From the NCBI RefSeq assembly GCF_946886695.1, contig NZ_CAMPJD010000044.1, positions 1 to 42,699 of the forward strand: a stretch of DNA of 42,699 nt, written 5' to 3'. Of this stretch, positions 9,012 to 18,849 are shown piece by piece (position 1 is the first letter of the stretch; every line of letters begins with the position of its first letter). Under the pieces are notes generated by a model. It saw only the letters and a program-made list of their open reading frames with translations, had not been told where the DNA came from and did no database searches. A program made the position numbers and the translations under genes. This DNA is from an uncultured Pseudoxanthomonas sp. GTDB taxonomy: Bacteria > Pseudomonadota > Gammaproteobacteria > Xanthomonadales > Xanthomonadaceae.

Positions 9012-9015
<4 letters not shown>
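8494..9015 (-). CDS. ccoH: cbb3 oxidase assembly protein CcoH (FixH family)
   Basis: 173 residues from the ATG at 9015, which overlaps the ccoG stop by ATGA. The motif FWKEPMVWLVWGLPLASVVA marks the single N-terminal membrane helix seen in FixH/CcoH, followed by a periplasmic domain ending TRGTG. FixH proteins associate with the CcoP/CcoN subunits and are needed for stable oxidase assembly. The longer frame upstream belongs to ccoG in another frame and is not part of this gene. Confidence 0.9.
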
Positions 9016-10607
<1,592 letters not shown>

Positions 10608-10661
10608 GGGCGACTCTGCCTTGGCTGGCGTCATGCTCGCGCCGCATCGGTGCGCGAGGGA

Positions 10662-10676
10662 GCGACGGTTTGTCGC
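10662..10676. promoter_or_regulatory. GCGAC-N5-GTCGC palindrome in front of ccoG
   Basis: GCGAC-GGTTT-GTCGC lies 55 bases upstream of the preferred ccoG start in the only real gap of the cco operon. It has the same 5-5-5 architecture as the core upstream of fnr (832-848). It could be a redox response-regulator site of the RegA/PrrA type. It could also be a decayed half of the local REP family, which shares the string GGAGCGACG. Confidence 0.3.
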
Positions 10677-10685
10677 AGGCCGTGC

Positions 10686-10982
10686 TCAGTCCGGTGGCAG
10701 CGCGCGGTTGAAGCGGCTGGCCGGACGCAGCAGGATCCAGGTGAACAGGCTGCTGGCCGCTGTCGCCAGCCAGAACATGAAGAAACCCAGCGTGTAGCCG
10801 AGTTCGCGGCTGATCGCCAGGTCGGGAAAGGTCATGTCGCGCAGCGTCAGCGGGTCGACGAAGGCGAAGAACACCATCGTGGCCACGCCTGCCGCGAAGA
10901 AACTCGGCCAGAGCACCGCCCCGACGCGCTGCGCGAGCGGCCGGGGCGGATGGTCGAAGCGGGGCTCGGTGAAATCGGTCAT
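10686..10982 (-). CDS. Small membrane protein of the cco operon, function unknown
   Basis: 98 residues, starting MTDFTEPRFDHPPRPLAQRV, with two predicted membrane helices: about residues 20-42 (VLWPSFFAAGVATMVFFAFV) and about 62-86 (YTLGFFMFWLATAASSLFTW). The ATG overlaps the ccoP stop by 4 bp, so it is co-translated with the oxidase subunits. I do not recognise a named family. The position between ccoP and ccoG suggests an accessory or assembly role in the cbb3 complex. CcoQ is already encoded upstream, so this is an additional small subunit candidate. Confidence 0.8.
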   Translation of the reverse strand: MTDFTEPRFDHPPRPLAQRVGAVLWPSFFAAGVATMVFFAFVDPLTLRDMTFPDLAISRELGYTLGFFMFWLATAASSLFTWILLRPASRFNRALPPD

Positions 10983-11914
10983 TTCGCGCCAGCAGTCGCC
11001 TGGTCCTGCTTGTGCGAGAGCGACCAGACATAGGACGCCACCAGGCGCGCACGCGTGTCGCCCAGCAGTTCGCGGTGGGCGGGCATCACGCCGTGACGGC
11101 CCTTGTTGATCGTCGTGCGCATGCTGTCCTTGCTGTTGCCGTACAGCCAGTAGTCGTCGGTCAGGTCGGGAGCGCCCAGTTCCTGGTTGCCCTTGCCGTC
11201 CACGCCGTGGCAGGCGACGCAAAGGCCATCGTACAGCGGCTTGCCCTGGGCGGCCATGAAGTTGTTGCTCATGCCTTCCCGCGGATCGTTCAGCACATTG
11301 ACGTAGGCGATGACGTAGTCGACGGCGTTGTCGCCGCCCATGCTGGTCAGTGCCGTACCCCATTCCGGCATCACGCCCTCGCGGCCATCCAGCACCGTCT
11401 GCAGCACGAGGTCGGGCGTGCCACCCCAGTGCCAGATGCCATCGGTCAGGTTGGGATAGCCGATCGCACCCTGGCCGGTGGAACCGTGGCAGGTGGCGCA
11501 GGTGTTGTTGAAGATCGAACGGCCCAGCGCCAGCGCCTTCGGGTCCTTGGCCAACTGGTCGATGGGCTGGTTGGCGAACGGGGCGAAGGTCGCTTCCAGC
11601 TTCTTGTCCTGCACGGCCTTGACCTGGTCGTGTTCGCCGGTGGACGACCACTTGGCATAGCCCGGAATGATGCCCAGGCCGCCGTACCACGCGATGTAGC
11701 CGATGCTGAAGAAAATGGTGATGTAGAACAGGTTGATCCACCACTTCGGCAGCGGCTTGTTGTACTCGGTCAGGTCGCCGTCCCACACGTGCGAGGTGTC
11801 TTCCGGCGCGGGGTCGCCGGGCCGGCGGCGGCCGGTCCACCACAGCAGCCACACGCAGCCCAGGATGTTCAGTACGACCAGCGCGACGATGAATCCGATC
11901 CAGCCTGCGCTCAT
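10979..11914 (-). CDS. ccoP: cbb3 cytochrome c oxidase diheme subunit CcoP
   Basis: 311 residues. An N-terminal helix (GWIGFIVALVVLNILGCVWL) and a second helix (WWINLFYITIFFSIGYIAWY) carry two periplasmic cytochrome c domains, with haem motifs CATCH (about residue 139) and CVACH (about 232). The sequence PLPKWWINLFY is the family signature. The subunit passes electrons from soluble cytochromes to CcoO and CcoN in the inner membrane. The start overlaps ccoQ by ATGA and the stop overlaps the next gene by ATGA. Confidence 0.97.
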   Translation of the reverse strand: MSAGWIGFIVALVVLNILGCVWLLWWTGRRRPGDPAPEDTSHVWDGDLTEYNKPLPKWWINLFYITIFFSIGYIAWYGGLGIIPGYAKWSSTGEHDQVKAVQDKKLEATFAPFANQPIDQLAKDPKALALGRSIFNNTCATCHGSTGQGAIGYPNLTDGIWHWGGTPDLVLQTVLDGREGVMPEWGTALTSMGGDNAVDYVIAYVNVLNDPREGMSNNFMAAQGKPLYDGLCVACHGVDGKGNQELGAPDLTDDYWLYGNSKDSMRTTINKGRHGVMPAHRELLGDTRARLVASYVWSLSHKQDQATAGAK

Positions 11915-12051
11915 GGGTTGTTCTCCCCTTCCTCACCCAGCGGCATGCGTGCCGCATCCTCGAAATCCGCCTTGCGGCGCGGGCTCCAGGCCCACACCCA
12001 GCCGGCAATGAACAGCACGATCAGTGCCCCGGTCACGATGCCCGATACCAT
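11911..12051 (-). CDS. ccoQ: cbb3 oxidase small subunit CcoQ
   Basis: 46 residues beginning MVSGIVTGALIVLFIAGWVW, a single membrane helix, then AWSPRRKADFEDAARMPLGE and a short acidic tail. The helix followed by a W-(S/P)-x-R-R-K-x-D-F-E-E/D-A-A motif is typical of CcoQ, which stabilises the core complex and its interaction with CcoP. It starts just 3 bases after the ccoO stop, and its stop overlaps the ccoP start (ATGA). Confidence 0.92.
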   Translation of the reverse strand: MVSGIVTGALIVLFIAGWVWAWSPRRKADFEDAARMPLGEEGENNP

Positions 12052-12054
12052 GGC

Positions 12055-12675
12055 TCAGCCTCCCCTCGGCGCGGCCTTGCCCAGCCCTTGCAGGTAGGCG
12101 ACCACGGCGTCCAGTTCTGTCCTGCCTTCCACGTCGGTGGCGGCACTGTTGATTTCCTCGTCGGTGTACGGATCGCCGATGCGCTGCAGCGTCTTCATGC
12201 GCTGGGCGACTTCGGCGCCGTCCACCTTGGCGTTCTCCAGCCAGGGAAAGGACGGCATGTTCGATTCCGGCACCACGTCGCGCGGGTTGATCAGGTGCAC
12301 GCGGTGCCAGTCGTCGGAGTAGCGTCCGCCCACACGGGCCAGGTCCGGGCCGGTGCGCTTGCTGCCCCACTGGAACGGGCGGTCGTAGACCGACTCGCCG
12401 GCCAGCGAGTAGTGGCCATAGCGCTCGGTTTCGAAACGCAGCGTGCGCACCATCTGCGAATGGCAGTTGTAGCAACCTTCGCGGATGTAGATGTCGCGGC
12501 CGGCCAGTTGCAGCGCCGGGTAGGGCTTCACGCCTTCCAGCGGTTTGATGGCCTCGGCCTGGAACATCAGCGGGACGATCTCGGCCAGGCCGCCGAACGA
12601 CACCGCCACCGCGATCAGCACCGCCATCAGGCCGACGTTCTTCTCGACTTTCTCGTGTGAATTTCCGTTGCTCAT
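12055..12675 (-). CDS. ccoO: cbb3 cytochrome c oxidase monoheme subunit CcoO
   Basis: 206 residues. An N-terminal membrane anchor ([20 protein letters not shown]) precedes one cytochrome c domain with [18 protein letters not shown] (haem motif near residue 68), the hallmark of CcoO/FixO. The distal Met ligand is likely in [10 protein letters not shown]. It receives electrons from CcoP and hands them to the CcoN haem b. It lies 9 bases downstream of ccoN. Confidence 0.97.
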   Translation of the reverse strand: MSNGNSHEKVEKNVGLMAVLIAVAVSFGGLAEIVPLMFQAEAIKPLEGVKPYPALQLAGRDIYIREGCYNCHSQMVRTLRFETERYGHYSLAGESVYDRPFQWGSKRTGPDLARVGGRYSDDWHRVHLINPRDVVPESNMPSFPWLENAKVDGAEVAQRMKTLQRIGDPYTDEEINSAATDVEGRTELDAVVAYLQGLGKAAPRGG

Positions 12676-12684
12676 GTCAGGTCC

Positions 12685-14124
12685 TCAGGCGCGCGCTTGG
12701 CTGGCATCGGGCGGCAGGATCGGCTGCGGTGCGGTGGATCTGGCCGCCTGGAAGGTCTTCCAGGTGTTCCAGGCCATCAGCAGCATGCCGACGAATACCA
12801 GCAGGCCGCCGCCCAGGCGGACCAGGTAGTAGGGATAGGTGGCGTTGAGCGCTTCGACGAAGCTGTAGGTCAGCGTGCCGTCGGCGTTGGTGGCGCGCCA
12901 CATCAGGCCCTGCATCACACCGGCGATCCACATCGAGGCGATGTAGAACACCACGCCCAGCGTGTGAAGCCAGAAGTGCGTGTCGATGGCCTTGACGGAG
13001 AACATCTGCTCGCGGCCCAGCAGCTTGGGCAACATCGCGTAGACCGAACCGATGGTGATCATCGCCACCCAGCCCAGCGCACCGGCGTGCACGTGGCCGA
13101 TGGTCCAGTCGGTGTAGTGGCTCAGCGAGTTGACCGTCTTGATCGACATCATCGGACCTTCGAAGGTCGACATCATGTAGAACGACAGCGAGACGATCAG
13201 GAACTTCAGGATCGGGTCGGTGCGCAGCTTGTGCCACACGCCCGACAGCGTCATCACGCCGTTGATGGCGCCACCCCAGCTGGGCGCCAGCAGGATCAGC
13301 GAGAACACCATGCCCAGGCTCTGCGCCCAGTCCGGCAGTGCGGTGTAGTGCAGGTGGTGCGGGCCGGCCCACATGTAGATGGCGATCAGCGCCCAGAAGT
13401 GCACGATCGACAGTCGATAGGAGTAGACCGGGCGGCCGGCCTGCTTCGGCACGAAGTAGTACATCATCCCCAGGAAGCCGGCGGTCAGGAAGAAACCCAC
13501 CGCGTTGTGGCCGTACCACCACTGCACCATCGCATCGACCGCACCGCTGTAGACCGGGTAGGAGTGCAGCAGGCTGCTCGGCAGCGCCAGGCTGTTGACG
13601 ATGTGCAGCAGCGCCACCGCGATGATGTAGGCGCCGAAGAACCAGTTGGCCACGTAGATGTGCTTGACCGCACGCTTGGCGATGGTGCCGAAGAACAGCA
13701 CCGCGTAGGACACCCAGACCACCGCGATCAGCACGTCGATCGGCCAGATCAGTTCGGCGTATTCCTTGCCCTGGGTCAGGCCCAACGGCAGCGAGACAGC
13801 CGCCAACACGATCACAAGCTGCCAGCCCCAGAACACGAAGGCGGCCAGCTTGTCGGAGAGCAGCCGCACGTGGCTGGTCCGCTGCACCACATGCAGGCTG
13901 GTGGCGAACAGCGCGCAGCCGCCGAACGCGAAGATCACCGCGTTGGTGTGCAGGGGGCGCAGGCGACCGTAGCTGAGCCATGGCAGGTCGAAACTCAGCG
14001 CCGGCCAGTACAGCTGGGCCGCGATCAGCACCCCCACCAGCATCCCCACGATGCCCCAGACCACGGTCATCACCGTGAACTGCCGCACCACCTTGTCGTT
14101 GTAAGTCCCCTGGACGCCTTGCAT
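12685..14124 (-). CDS. ccoN: cbb3 cytochrome c oxidase catalytic subunit CcoN
   Basis: 479 residues from the ATG at 14124 ([18 protein letters not shown]), which has AGGAG 8-12 bases upstream; an earlier in-frame ATG (14166) lies upstream of the predicted transcription start and was rejected. Twelve or so membrane helices contain the conserved histidine segments: [47 protein letters not shown] and [10 protein letters not shown], which bind haem b, haem b3 and CuB. It reduces oxygen at very high affinity and pumps protons. It is the first gene of the minus-strand operon and is preceded by an FNR box. Confidence 0.97.
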   Translation of the reverse strand: MQGVQGTYNDKVVRQFTVMTVVWGIVGMLVGVLIAAQLYWPALSFDLPWLSYGRLRPLHTNAVIFAFGGCALFATSLHVVQRTSHVRLLSDKLAAFVFWGWQLVIVLAAVSLPLGLTQGKEYAELIWPIDVLIAVVWVSYAVLFFGTIAKRAVKHIYVANWFFGAYIIAVALLHIVNSLALPSSLLHSYPVYSGAVDAMVQWWYGHNAVGFFLTAGFLGMMYYFVPKQAGRPVYSYRLSIVHFWALIAIYMWAGPHHLHYTALPDWAQSLGMVFSLILLAPSWGGAINGVMTLSGVWHKLRTDPILKFLIVSLSFYMMSTFEGPMMSIKTVNSLSHYTDWTIGHVHAGALGWVAMITIGSVYAMLPKLLGREQMFSVKAIDTHFWLHTLGVVFYIASMWIAGVMQGLMWRATNADGTLTYSFVEALNATYPYYLVRLGGGLLVFVGMLLMAWNTWKTFQAARSTAPQPILPPDASQARA

Positions 14125-14152
14125 GCGGCCTCTCCTAATTCTGGTACGGTGG

Positions 14153-14158
14153 ATTCTC
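14153..14158 (-). promoter_or_regulatory. Predicted -10 element of the ccoN promoter
   Basis: On the minus strand the hexamer GAGAAT (4 of 6 matches to TATAAT) begins 22 bases after the FNR box. This puts the box centre at about -41.5 from a start near 14146, the class II FNR geometry. The resulting leader is about 22 bases and contains the AGGAG ribosome-binding site of ccoN. Confidence 0.55.
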
Positions 14159-14180
14159 GGGCCCATTCAGGGGGGCCGCA

Positions 14181-14194
14181 TTGATCAGGATCAA
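14181..14194. promoter_or_regulatory. FNR binding site between ccoN and cydA
   Basis: TTGATCAGGATCAA is a perfect TTGAT-N4-ATCAA palindrome. It lies 57 bases upstream of the ccoN start and 139 bases upstream of the cydA start. The FNR protein encoded in this window has the E-x-x-S-R recognition helix for this site. Spacing suits activation of ccoN; for cydA no good -10 occurs at the matching distance, so control there would be at a distance or from another position. Confidence 0.88.
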
Positions 14195-14333
14195 CCCTTT
14201 CCCGACAGCCGGTCGGTGGCGGGGCGCGCAGGATGCCGCAGGGCCGCGTGAAGAGGGGTGCGACAGAAGGTCACCCCCCTTCCCGACGGGCGGGGTCTAG
14301 AATCCACCACGGACACCCGGGAGCCGCTACGCC

Positions 14334-15920
14334 ATGCCGGACATGACCGTTGTCGAACTGTCCCGTCTGCAATTCGCGCTGACGGCGATGTACCACTTCC
14401 TTTTCGTGCCGCTGACGCTGGGGCTGTCCTTCATGATCGCGATCATGGAGAGCGTCTACGTGATGACGGGGCGCGACATCTGGCGCCGCATGACGATGTT
14501 CTGGGGCACGCTGTTCGGCATCAACTTCGCCATGGGCGTGGCCACCGGCATCGTGATGGAGTTCCAGTTCGGCATGAACTGGTCCTACTACAGCCACTAC
14601 GTCGGCGACATCTTCGGCGCACCACTGGCCATCGAAGGGCTGATGGCGTTCTTCCTGGAGGCGACCTTCATCGGCCTGTTCTTCTTCGGCTGGGACAAGC
14701 TGTCGCGCGTGAAGCACCTGATGGTGACCTGGCTGGTGGCGCTGGGCACCAACTTCTCGGCCCTGTGGATCCTGATCGCCAACGGCTGGATGCAGTACCC
14801 GGTCGGCGCCGAATTCAATCCCGTCACCATGCGGATGGAAGTCACCGACTTCGCGGCCGTGCTGTTCAATCCGGTGGCGCAGGCCAAGTTCGTGCACACC
14901 GTGAGCGCCGGCTACGTGCTGGGCGCCGTGTTCGTGATGTCGATCAGCGCGTTCTACCTGCTGCGCGGGCGCCACGCGGACCTGGCCAAGCGCTCGATGG
15001 CGGTGGCGGCCAGCTTCGGCCTGGCCGCGGCGCTTTCGGTGGTGGTGCTGGGCGACGAGAGCGGTTACGTGGCCGGCGAAAACCAGAAGATGAAGCTCGC
15101 CGCCATCGAGGCGATGTGGGAGACTGAGCCGGCGCCGGCGGGATTCACCGCCTTTGCGATTCCCGACCAGGAAGCACGCGCCAACCGGTACGCCGTGCAC
15201 ATCCCGTGGGTGATGGGCCTGATCGGCACGCGCTCGTTCAACACCGAGATCCCCGGCATCGGGGAACTGGTAGAACGCGCGGAGGGACGCATCCGCAACG
15301 GACAGCTGGCCTACGCGGCGCTGCAGCAGCTGCGCGCCAACCGCGAGGATGTGCAGGCGAAGGCGGTGTTCGACCAGCACTGGCGCGACATGGGCTATGC
15401 GCTGCTGCTGAAGCGTTACCGCGAGGACATCGGCAGCGCCACCGACGCGGAGATCACGCGCGCGGCGGCCGACACCATCCCGCGCGTGGCGCCGCTGTTC
15501 TGGAGTTTCCGCCTGATGGCGGGCATCGGCTTCTACTTCATCGCGTTCTTCGCGCTGGCGTTCTGGCTGGCGACGGTGCAGAAGCTCGACAGGTACCCGT
15601 GGTTCCTGAAGCTGGCGCTCTACAGCCTGCCACTGCCCTGGCTGGCGATCGAAGCCGGTTGGCTGATCGCCGAGTACGGACGGCAGCCGTGGGCCATCGA
15701 TGGCGTGCTGCCGACCTTCATGGCGGCATCGGGACTGCAACTGCACCAGGTCATCATCTCGCTGACCGGCTTCGTGCTGGTCTACACCACGCTGGCGGTC
15801 ATCGACGTGTACCTGTTGCGCAAGGTGATCCTGAAAGGTCCGGACGACGTGCCCGGTGGCGAACGACGACCCGACCAGGCAGGCGCGCCGCTGGCGCCCG
15901 CGTCCACGACCGTGGCCTGA
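14334..15920 (+). CDS. cydA: Cytochrome bd ubiquinol oxidase subunit I
   Basis: 528 residues, similar in length and pattern to E. coli CydA. The N-terminus has LSRLQFALTAMYHFLFVPLT, with the haem b595 histidine in the conserved RxQFAxxxxYHFLF segment. GRQPWAIDGVLPT marks the Q-loop end, and the long insert between helices 6 and 7 (about residues 255-385) is of the long Q-loop class. It oxidises ubiquinol and reduces oxygen without pumping protons, and resists cyanide and NO. It starts a cydABX operon divergent from ccoN. A CGGGAG ribosome-binding site precedes the ATG. Confidence 0.97.
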   Translation: MPDMTVVELSRLQFALTAMYHFLFVPLTLGLSFMIAIMESVYVMTGRDIWRRMTMFWGTLFGINFAMGVATGIVMEFQFGMNWSYYSHYVGDIFGAPLAIEGLMAFFLEATFIGLFFFGWDKLSRVKHLMVTWLVALGTNFSALWILIANGWMQYPVGAEFNPVTMRMEVTDFAAVLFNPVAQAKFVHTVSAGYVLGAVFVMSISAFYLLRGRHADLAKRSMAVAASFGLAAALSVVVLGDESGYVAGENQKMKLAAIEAMWETEPAPAGFTAFAIPDQEARANRYAVHIPWVMGLIGTRSFNTEIPGIGELVERAEGRIRNGQLAYAALQQLRANREDVQAKAVFDQHWRDMGYALLLKRYREDIGSATDAEITRAAADTIPRVAPLFWSFRLMAGIGFYFIAFFALAFWLATVQKLDRYPWFLKLALYSLPLPWLAIEAGWLIAEYGRQPWAIDGVLPTFMAASGLQLHQVIISLTGFVLVYTTLAVIDVYLLRKVILKGPDDVPGGERRPDQAGAPLAPASTTVA

Positions 15921-15932
15921 CAGGAGGACGAC

Positions 15933-17081
15933 ATGGATACCATTCCCCTCGACTACGCGACCCTGCGCCTGATCTGGTGGCTGCTGCTGGGCATCCTGCT
16001 GATCGGCTTCGCCGTGATGGACGGCTTCGACCTGGGCGTCGGCACGCTGTTGCCGGCGGTGGCGCGCACCGATGCCGAGCGCCGGCTGGTGCTGAACGTG
16101 GTGGGCCCGGTATGGGAAGGCAACCAGGTGTGGCTGATCCTGGGCGGCGGTGCGATCTTCGCGGCATTCCCGGCGCTGTATGCAGTCAGCTTCTCGGGCT
16201 TCTACCTGGCGATGTTCCTGATCCTGTTCGCACTGATCCTGCGGCCGGTCGGCTTCAAGTTCCGCAGCAAGGTCGAAGACCGGCGCTGGCGCGCGGTGTG
16301 GGACTGGGCATTGTTCGTCGGCGGCTTCGTGCCCGCGCTGGTGTTCGGCGTGGCGATGGGCAACGTGCTGCTGGGCGTGCCGTTCCATTTCGACGACACG
16401 CTGCGCATCCATTATTCCGGCGGCTTCTTCGGGCTGCTGTCGCCGTTCGCGGTGCTGTGCGGCCTGGTCAGCGTCGCCATGCTGGTGGCTCATGGCGCCA
16501 GCATGTTGGTGATCAAGACGGACGGGCCGGTGGCGATGCGTGCGCGGCGCTTCGGCTCGCTGGCGGCGGTGGCGACGGCGGTGTTGTTCGTGCTGGCCGG
16601 CGTATGGGTCGCGAAGGGCGTGGACGGTTACGCCGTGGTCGGGGCCGCCGTGACCGACGCCGCGTCCAATCCGTTGTTCAAGCAGGTGACCAGTGCGCGC
16701 GGCGGCTGGATGGCCAACTACCAGGCGATGCCCTGGACCTGGCTCTTCCCGGTACTGGGCGTGGTGGGATCATTGGCCGCGGCTGCACTGTTGCGCGCCG
16801 GGCGCGGCATGGCGGCCTTCCTCGCCTCCGCGCTCGCCATCGCCGGCATCATCCTGACCGAAGGGCTGGCGGTGTTCCCGTTCCTGCTGCCGTCCTCCAC
16901 CCATCCCGCATCGAGCCTGACGCTGTGGGATGCCTCTTCCAGCCACCTGACGCTGTTCGTCATGCTGGTGGCTACCGTCGTGTTCCTGCCGCTGGTGCTG
17001 CTGTACACCGCCTGGGTCTACCGCGTTCTGCGCGGCAAGGTGAGCCCGGAAAGCCTGGAACAGAACCACAACGCCTACTGA
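15933..17081 (+). CDS. cydB: Cytochrome bd ubiquinol oxidase subunit II
   Basis: 382 residues with nine hydrophobic helices. Family motifs include [13 protein letters not shown] near the N-terminus, [20 protein letters not shown] and [20 protein letters not shown] near the C-terminus. CydB pairs with CydA in the inner membrane. It lies 12 bases after cydA with a strong AGGAGG in the gap. Confidence 0.97.
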   Translation: MDTIPLDYATLRLIWWLLLGILLIGFAVMDGFDLGVGTLLPAVARTDAERRLVLNVVGPVWEGNQVWLILGGGAIFAAFPALYAVSFSGFYLAMFLILFALILRPVGFKFRSKVEDRRWRAVWDWALFVGGFVPALVFGVAMGNVLLGVPFHFDDTLRIHYSGGFFGLLSPFAVLCGLVSVAMLVAHGASMLVIKTDGPVAMRARRFGSLAAVATAVLFVLAGVWVAKGVDGYAVVGAAVTDAASNPLFKQVTSARGGWMANYQAMPWTWLFPVLGVVGSLAAAALLRAGRGMAAFLASALAIAGIILTEGLAVFPFLLPSSTHPASSLTLWDASSSHLTLFVMLVATVVFLPLVLLYTAWVYRVLRGKVSPESLEQNHNAY

Positions 17082-17090
17082 GGAACGACC

Positions 17091-17210
17091 ATGTGGTACT
17101 TCTCCTGGATACTCGGCGTCAGCCTCGCGGCCAGCTTCGCCATCCTCAATGGCATGTGGTACGAGATGCGCGAGAACGATCGCGCCAACGCGGCCGGCGA
17201 CGCGACGTGA
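17091..17210 (+). CDS. cydX: Cytochrome bd small subunit CydX
   Basis: 39 residues: MWYFSWILGVSLAASFAILN followed by GMWYEMRENDRANAAGDAT. It closely follows the E. coli CydX pattern (MWYFAWILG..., one membrane helix, acidic tail). CydX stabilises the haems of cytochrome bd. It starts 9 bases after the cydB stop with AGGA as ribosome-binding site. Its end is only 6 bases from the end of the convergent GH43 gene. Confidence 0.95.
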   Translation: MWYFSWILGVSLAASFAILNGMWYEMRENDRANAAGDAT

Positions 17211-17216
17211 CACACC

Positions 17217-18827
17217 TCAGGCGAGCGCGCGGTAGCGGAAGTCGCTGAACTCGACCGCACCCGTGCCGGCGCTGTAGAGCGCGAGCCGGAGACTGAGGAA
17301 ACCGCCGAACACGTTGTGATGCAGGCCGGATACTTCCATCCGCGTGTCCAGCCGCGTCCATGTGCGGCCATCGTCGTGCGAGTGATGCCAGGTCACCACG
17401 TGGTCGTCGTTGGTCAGGCGGAGGCGTACGCGCCGGCTCGGCAGCGACTGCCGTGCCCAGGTCTGTTCTTCGGCGTACTGGAACACGCGCAATCCTGATG
17501 GCGTGAAGCCGAGCCCGACGAAGGCCTTCGGGTTGTAGGACAGCAGCAGGCCGCCTTCGCCTTCGCCCACCAAGGTCAACGTGACCTCGGCTTGGTAGGC
17601 GCGGTCGCCGACGATGCAGGCCAGCGGGCTGCCATCGGCAGGCGATGTGCCTGCGCCGGCGAGGCGGAGCAATTGCGTCCCGTAGCGGACGCGCTGCATC
17701 TCGTCAGGCCGGGGCGCGTGGAAGGCCCATTGCGTGCCGAGCCGGTCGGTCGAGAAATCATCGGACAGCGCGACACCGGCGATGCCGACTTTGCCACTCC
17801 GTGGAGCAAGCAACGGTTTCGACAGATCTCCGCCACGCGCACGGAACCAGCCATCGTCCGTCCACTCGATCGGTTCCAGCAGCGTCTGCCGCCCGAGCGT
17901 GCGGTAACCGTTCTCGTAGCCGTGATAGACCATCCAGCTGTCGCCGGCTGGACCGTCGACCAGCGTCGCGTGTCCGCGCGACCACCAGGGTTCGGCATCG
18001 TCCTGCGTGCGCACCAACGGGTTGTGCGGGCAGTGTTCCCATGGGCCGTGGATCGAACGCGAACGTGCGGCGATCACCATGTGGCCGGTCACCGGGCCGG
18101 CGGTGCCGCCGACGGCGGTAACGAGATAGAACCAGTCGCCGCGGCGCGTCAGCTTGGGGCCTTCCGGTGCGAAGTTCTCGGTGATCCAGTCATCCGGGTA
18201 ACGCCACGGACTGTACGCATGCTCCAGCGCCCCGTCGGTCGCCAGGCCGTCGTCGGTGAGCCGCACCTTGCGGATGCCGTTGACGAACAGATAGCGCCGG
18301 CCGTCTTCGCCGACTGCATGGCCGGGATCGATGCAGCCATCGATATGCAGGTCGACCGGTTCGCTCCAGGGGCCACGGATGTCCTCGGCCCAGATGACGT
18401 GGATTTTCCAGGCCCCGCCTTTCGCAAGGGAAGGCAGGTAGATGAAATAGCGGTCGCCGTGCTTGCAGAGATCGACGGCCCAGACCGTGCCGACGGGCGT
18501 GCGCAATGCGGGTCCGAGCGGCGCCCAGTTGACCAGGTCGGTCGAATGCCAGATCACCAGGCCGGGATAGGCATCGAACGACGAGAACGTCATGTAGTAG
18601 TCGTCGCCGTCCTTGAGGATCGTGGGATCCGGGCGGTCGCCCGCGACGACGGGATTGAGATAGGTGCCGTCGCCGAGATCGGCCTTGCGCTGGCCCTCGA
18701 TGCCGGTGGCGTGCGGTGGCAGCGGTGTCGCGCATGCGTCCGCCGCACTGGCACGCGAGGACAGCGGCCAGGCGACCAGTCCTGCGAGCCCGGCCTTGAA
18801 CAACCCGCGACGCGAGGTACCCGACAT
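17217..18827 (-). CDS. Glycoside hydrolase family 43 protein, Tat-exported (xylosidase/arabinofuranosidase type)
   Basis: 536 residues. A twin-arginine signal is seen at the start (SRRGLFKAGLAGLVAWPLSS, cleavage near SRASA). The five-bladed propeller catalytic domain covers about residues 50-340: DRPDPTILKDGDDYYMTFSS carries the catalytic base Asp, GCIDPGHAVGEDG the second Asp and EGPKLTRRGDWFYL the acid Glu. The C-terminal 180 residues (from about 355, VALSDDFSTDRLGTQW) form the concanavalin-like GH43_C2 sandwich. The family removes beta-xylosyl or alpha-L-arabinofuranosyl residues; the exact substrate cannot be read here. It is last in the galactonate operon, 22 bases after the other GH43. 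Confidence 0.9.
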   Translation of the reverse strand: MSGTSRRGLFKAGLAGLVAWPLSSRASAADACATPLPPHATGIEGQRKADLGDGTYLNPVVAGDRPDPTILKDGDDYYMTFSSFDAYPGLVIWHSTDLVNWAPLGPALRTPVGTVWAVDLCKHGDRYFIYLPSLAKGGAWKIHVIWAEDIRGPWSEPVDLHIDGCIDPGHAVGEDGRRYLFVNGIRKVRLTDDGLATDGALEHAYSPWRYPDDWITENFAPEGPKLTRRGDWFYLVTAVGGTAGPVTGHMVIAARSRSIHGPWEHCPHNPLVRTQDDAEPWWSRGHATLVDGPAGDSWMVYHGYENGYRTLGRQTLLEPIEWTDDGWFRARGGDLSKPLLAPRSGKVGIAGVALSDDFSTDRLGTQWAFHAPRPDEMQRVRYGTQLLRLAGAGTSPADGSPLACIVGDRAYQAEVTLTLVGEGEGGLLLSYNPKAFVGLGFTPSGLRVFQYAEEQTWARQSLPSRRVRLRLTNDDHVVTWHHSHDDGRTWTRLDTRMEVSGLHHNVFGGFLSLRLALYSAGTGAVEFSDFRYRALA

Positions 18828-18849
18828 GCGAACTCCCGTGATGGCGCGG

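Noticed and set aside
14181..14194. FNR box as class II activator of cydA
   Set aside because: At 41.5 bases beyond the box on the cydA side the sequence is a GC-rich stretch without a -10. A TAGAAT at 14298-14303 is too far away and has no -35.
14271..16493. 740-codon open frame opposite cydA and cydB
   Set aside because: His/Gln/Arg-rich mirror of the membrane protein codons, no family resemblance; cydA and cydB are certain.
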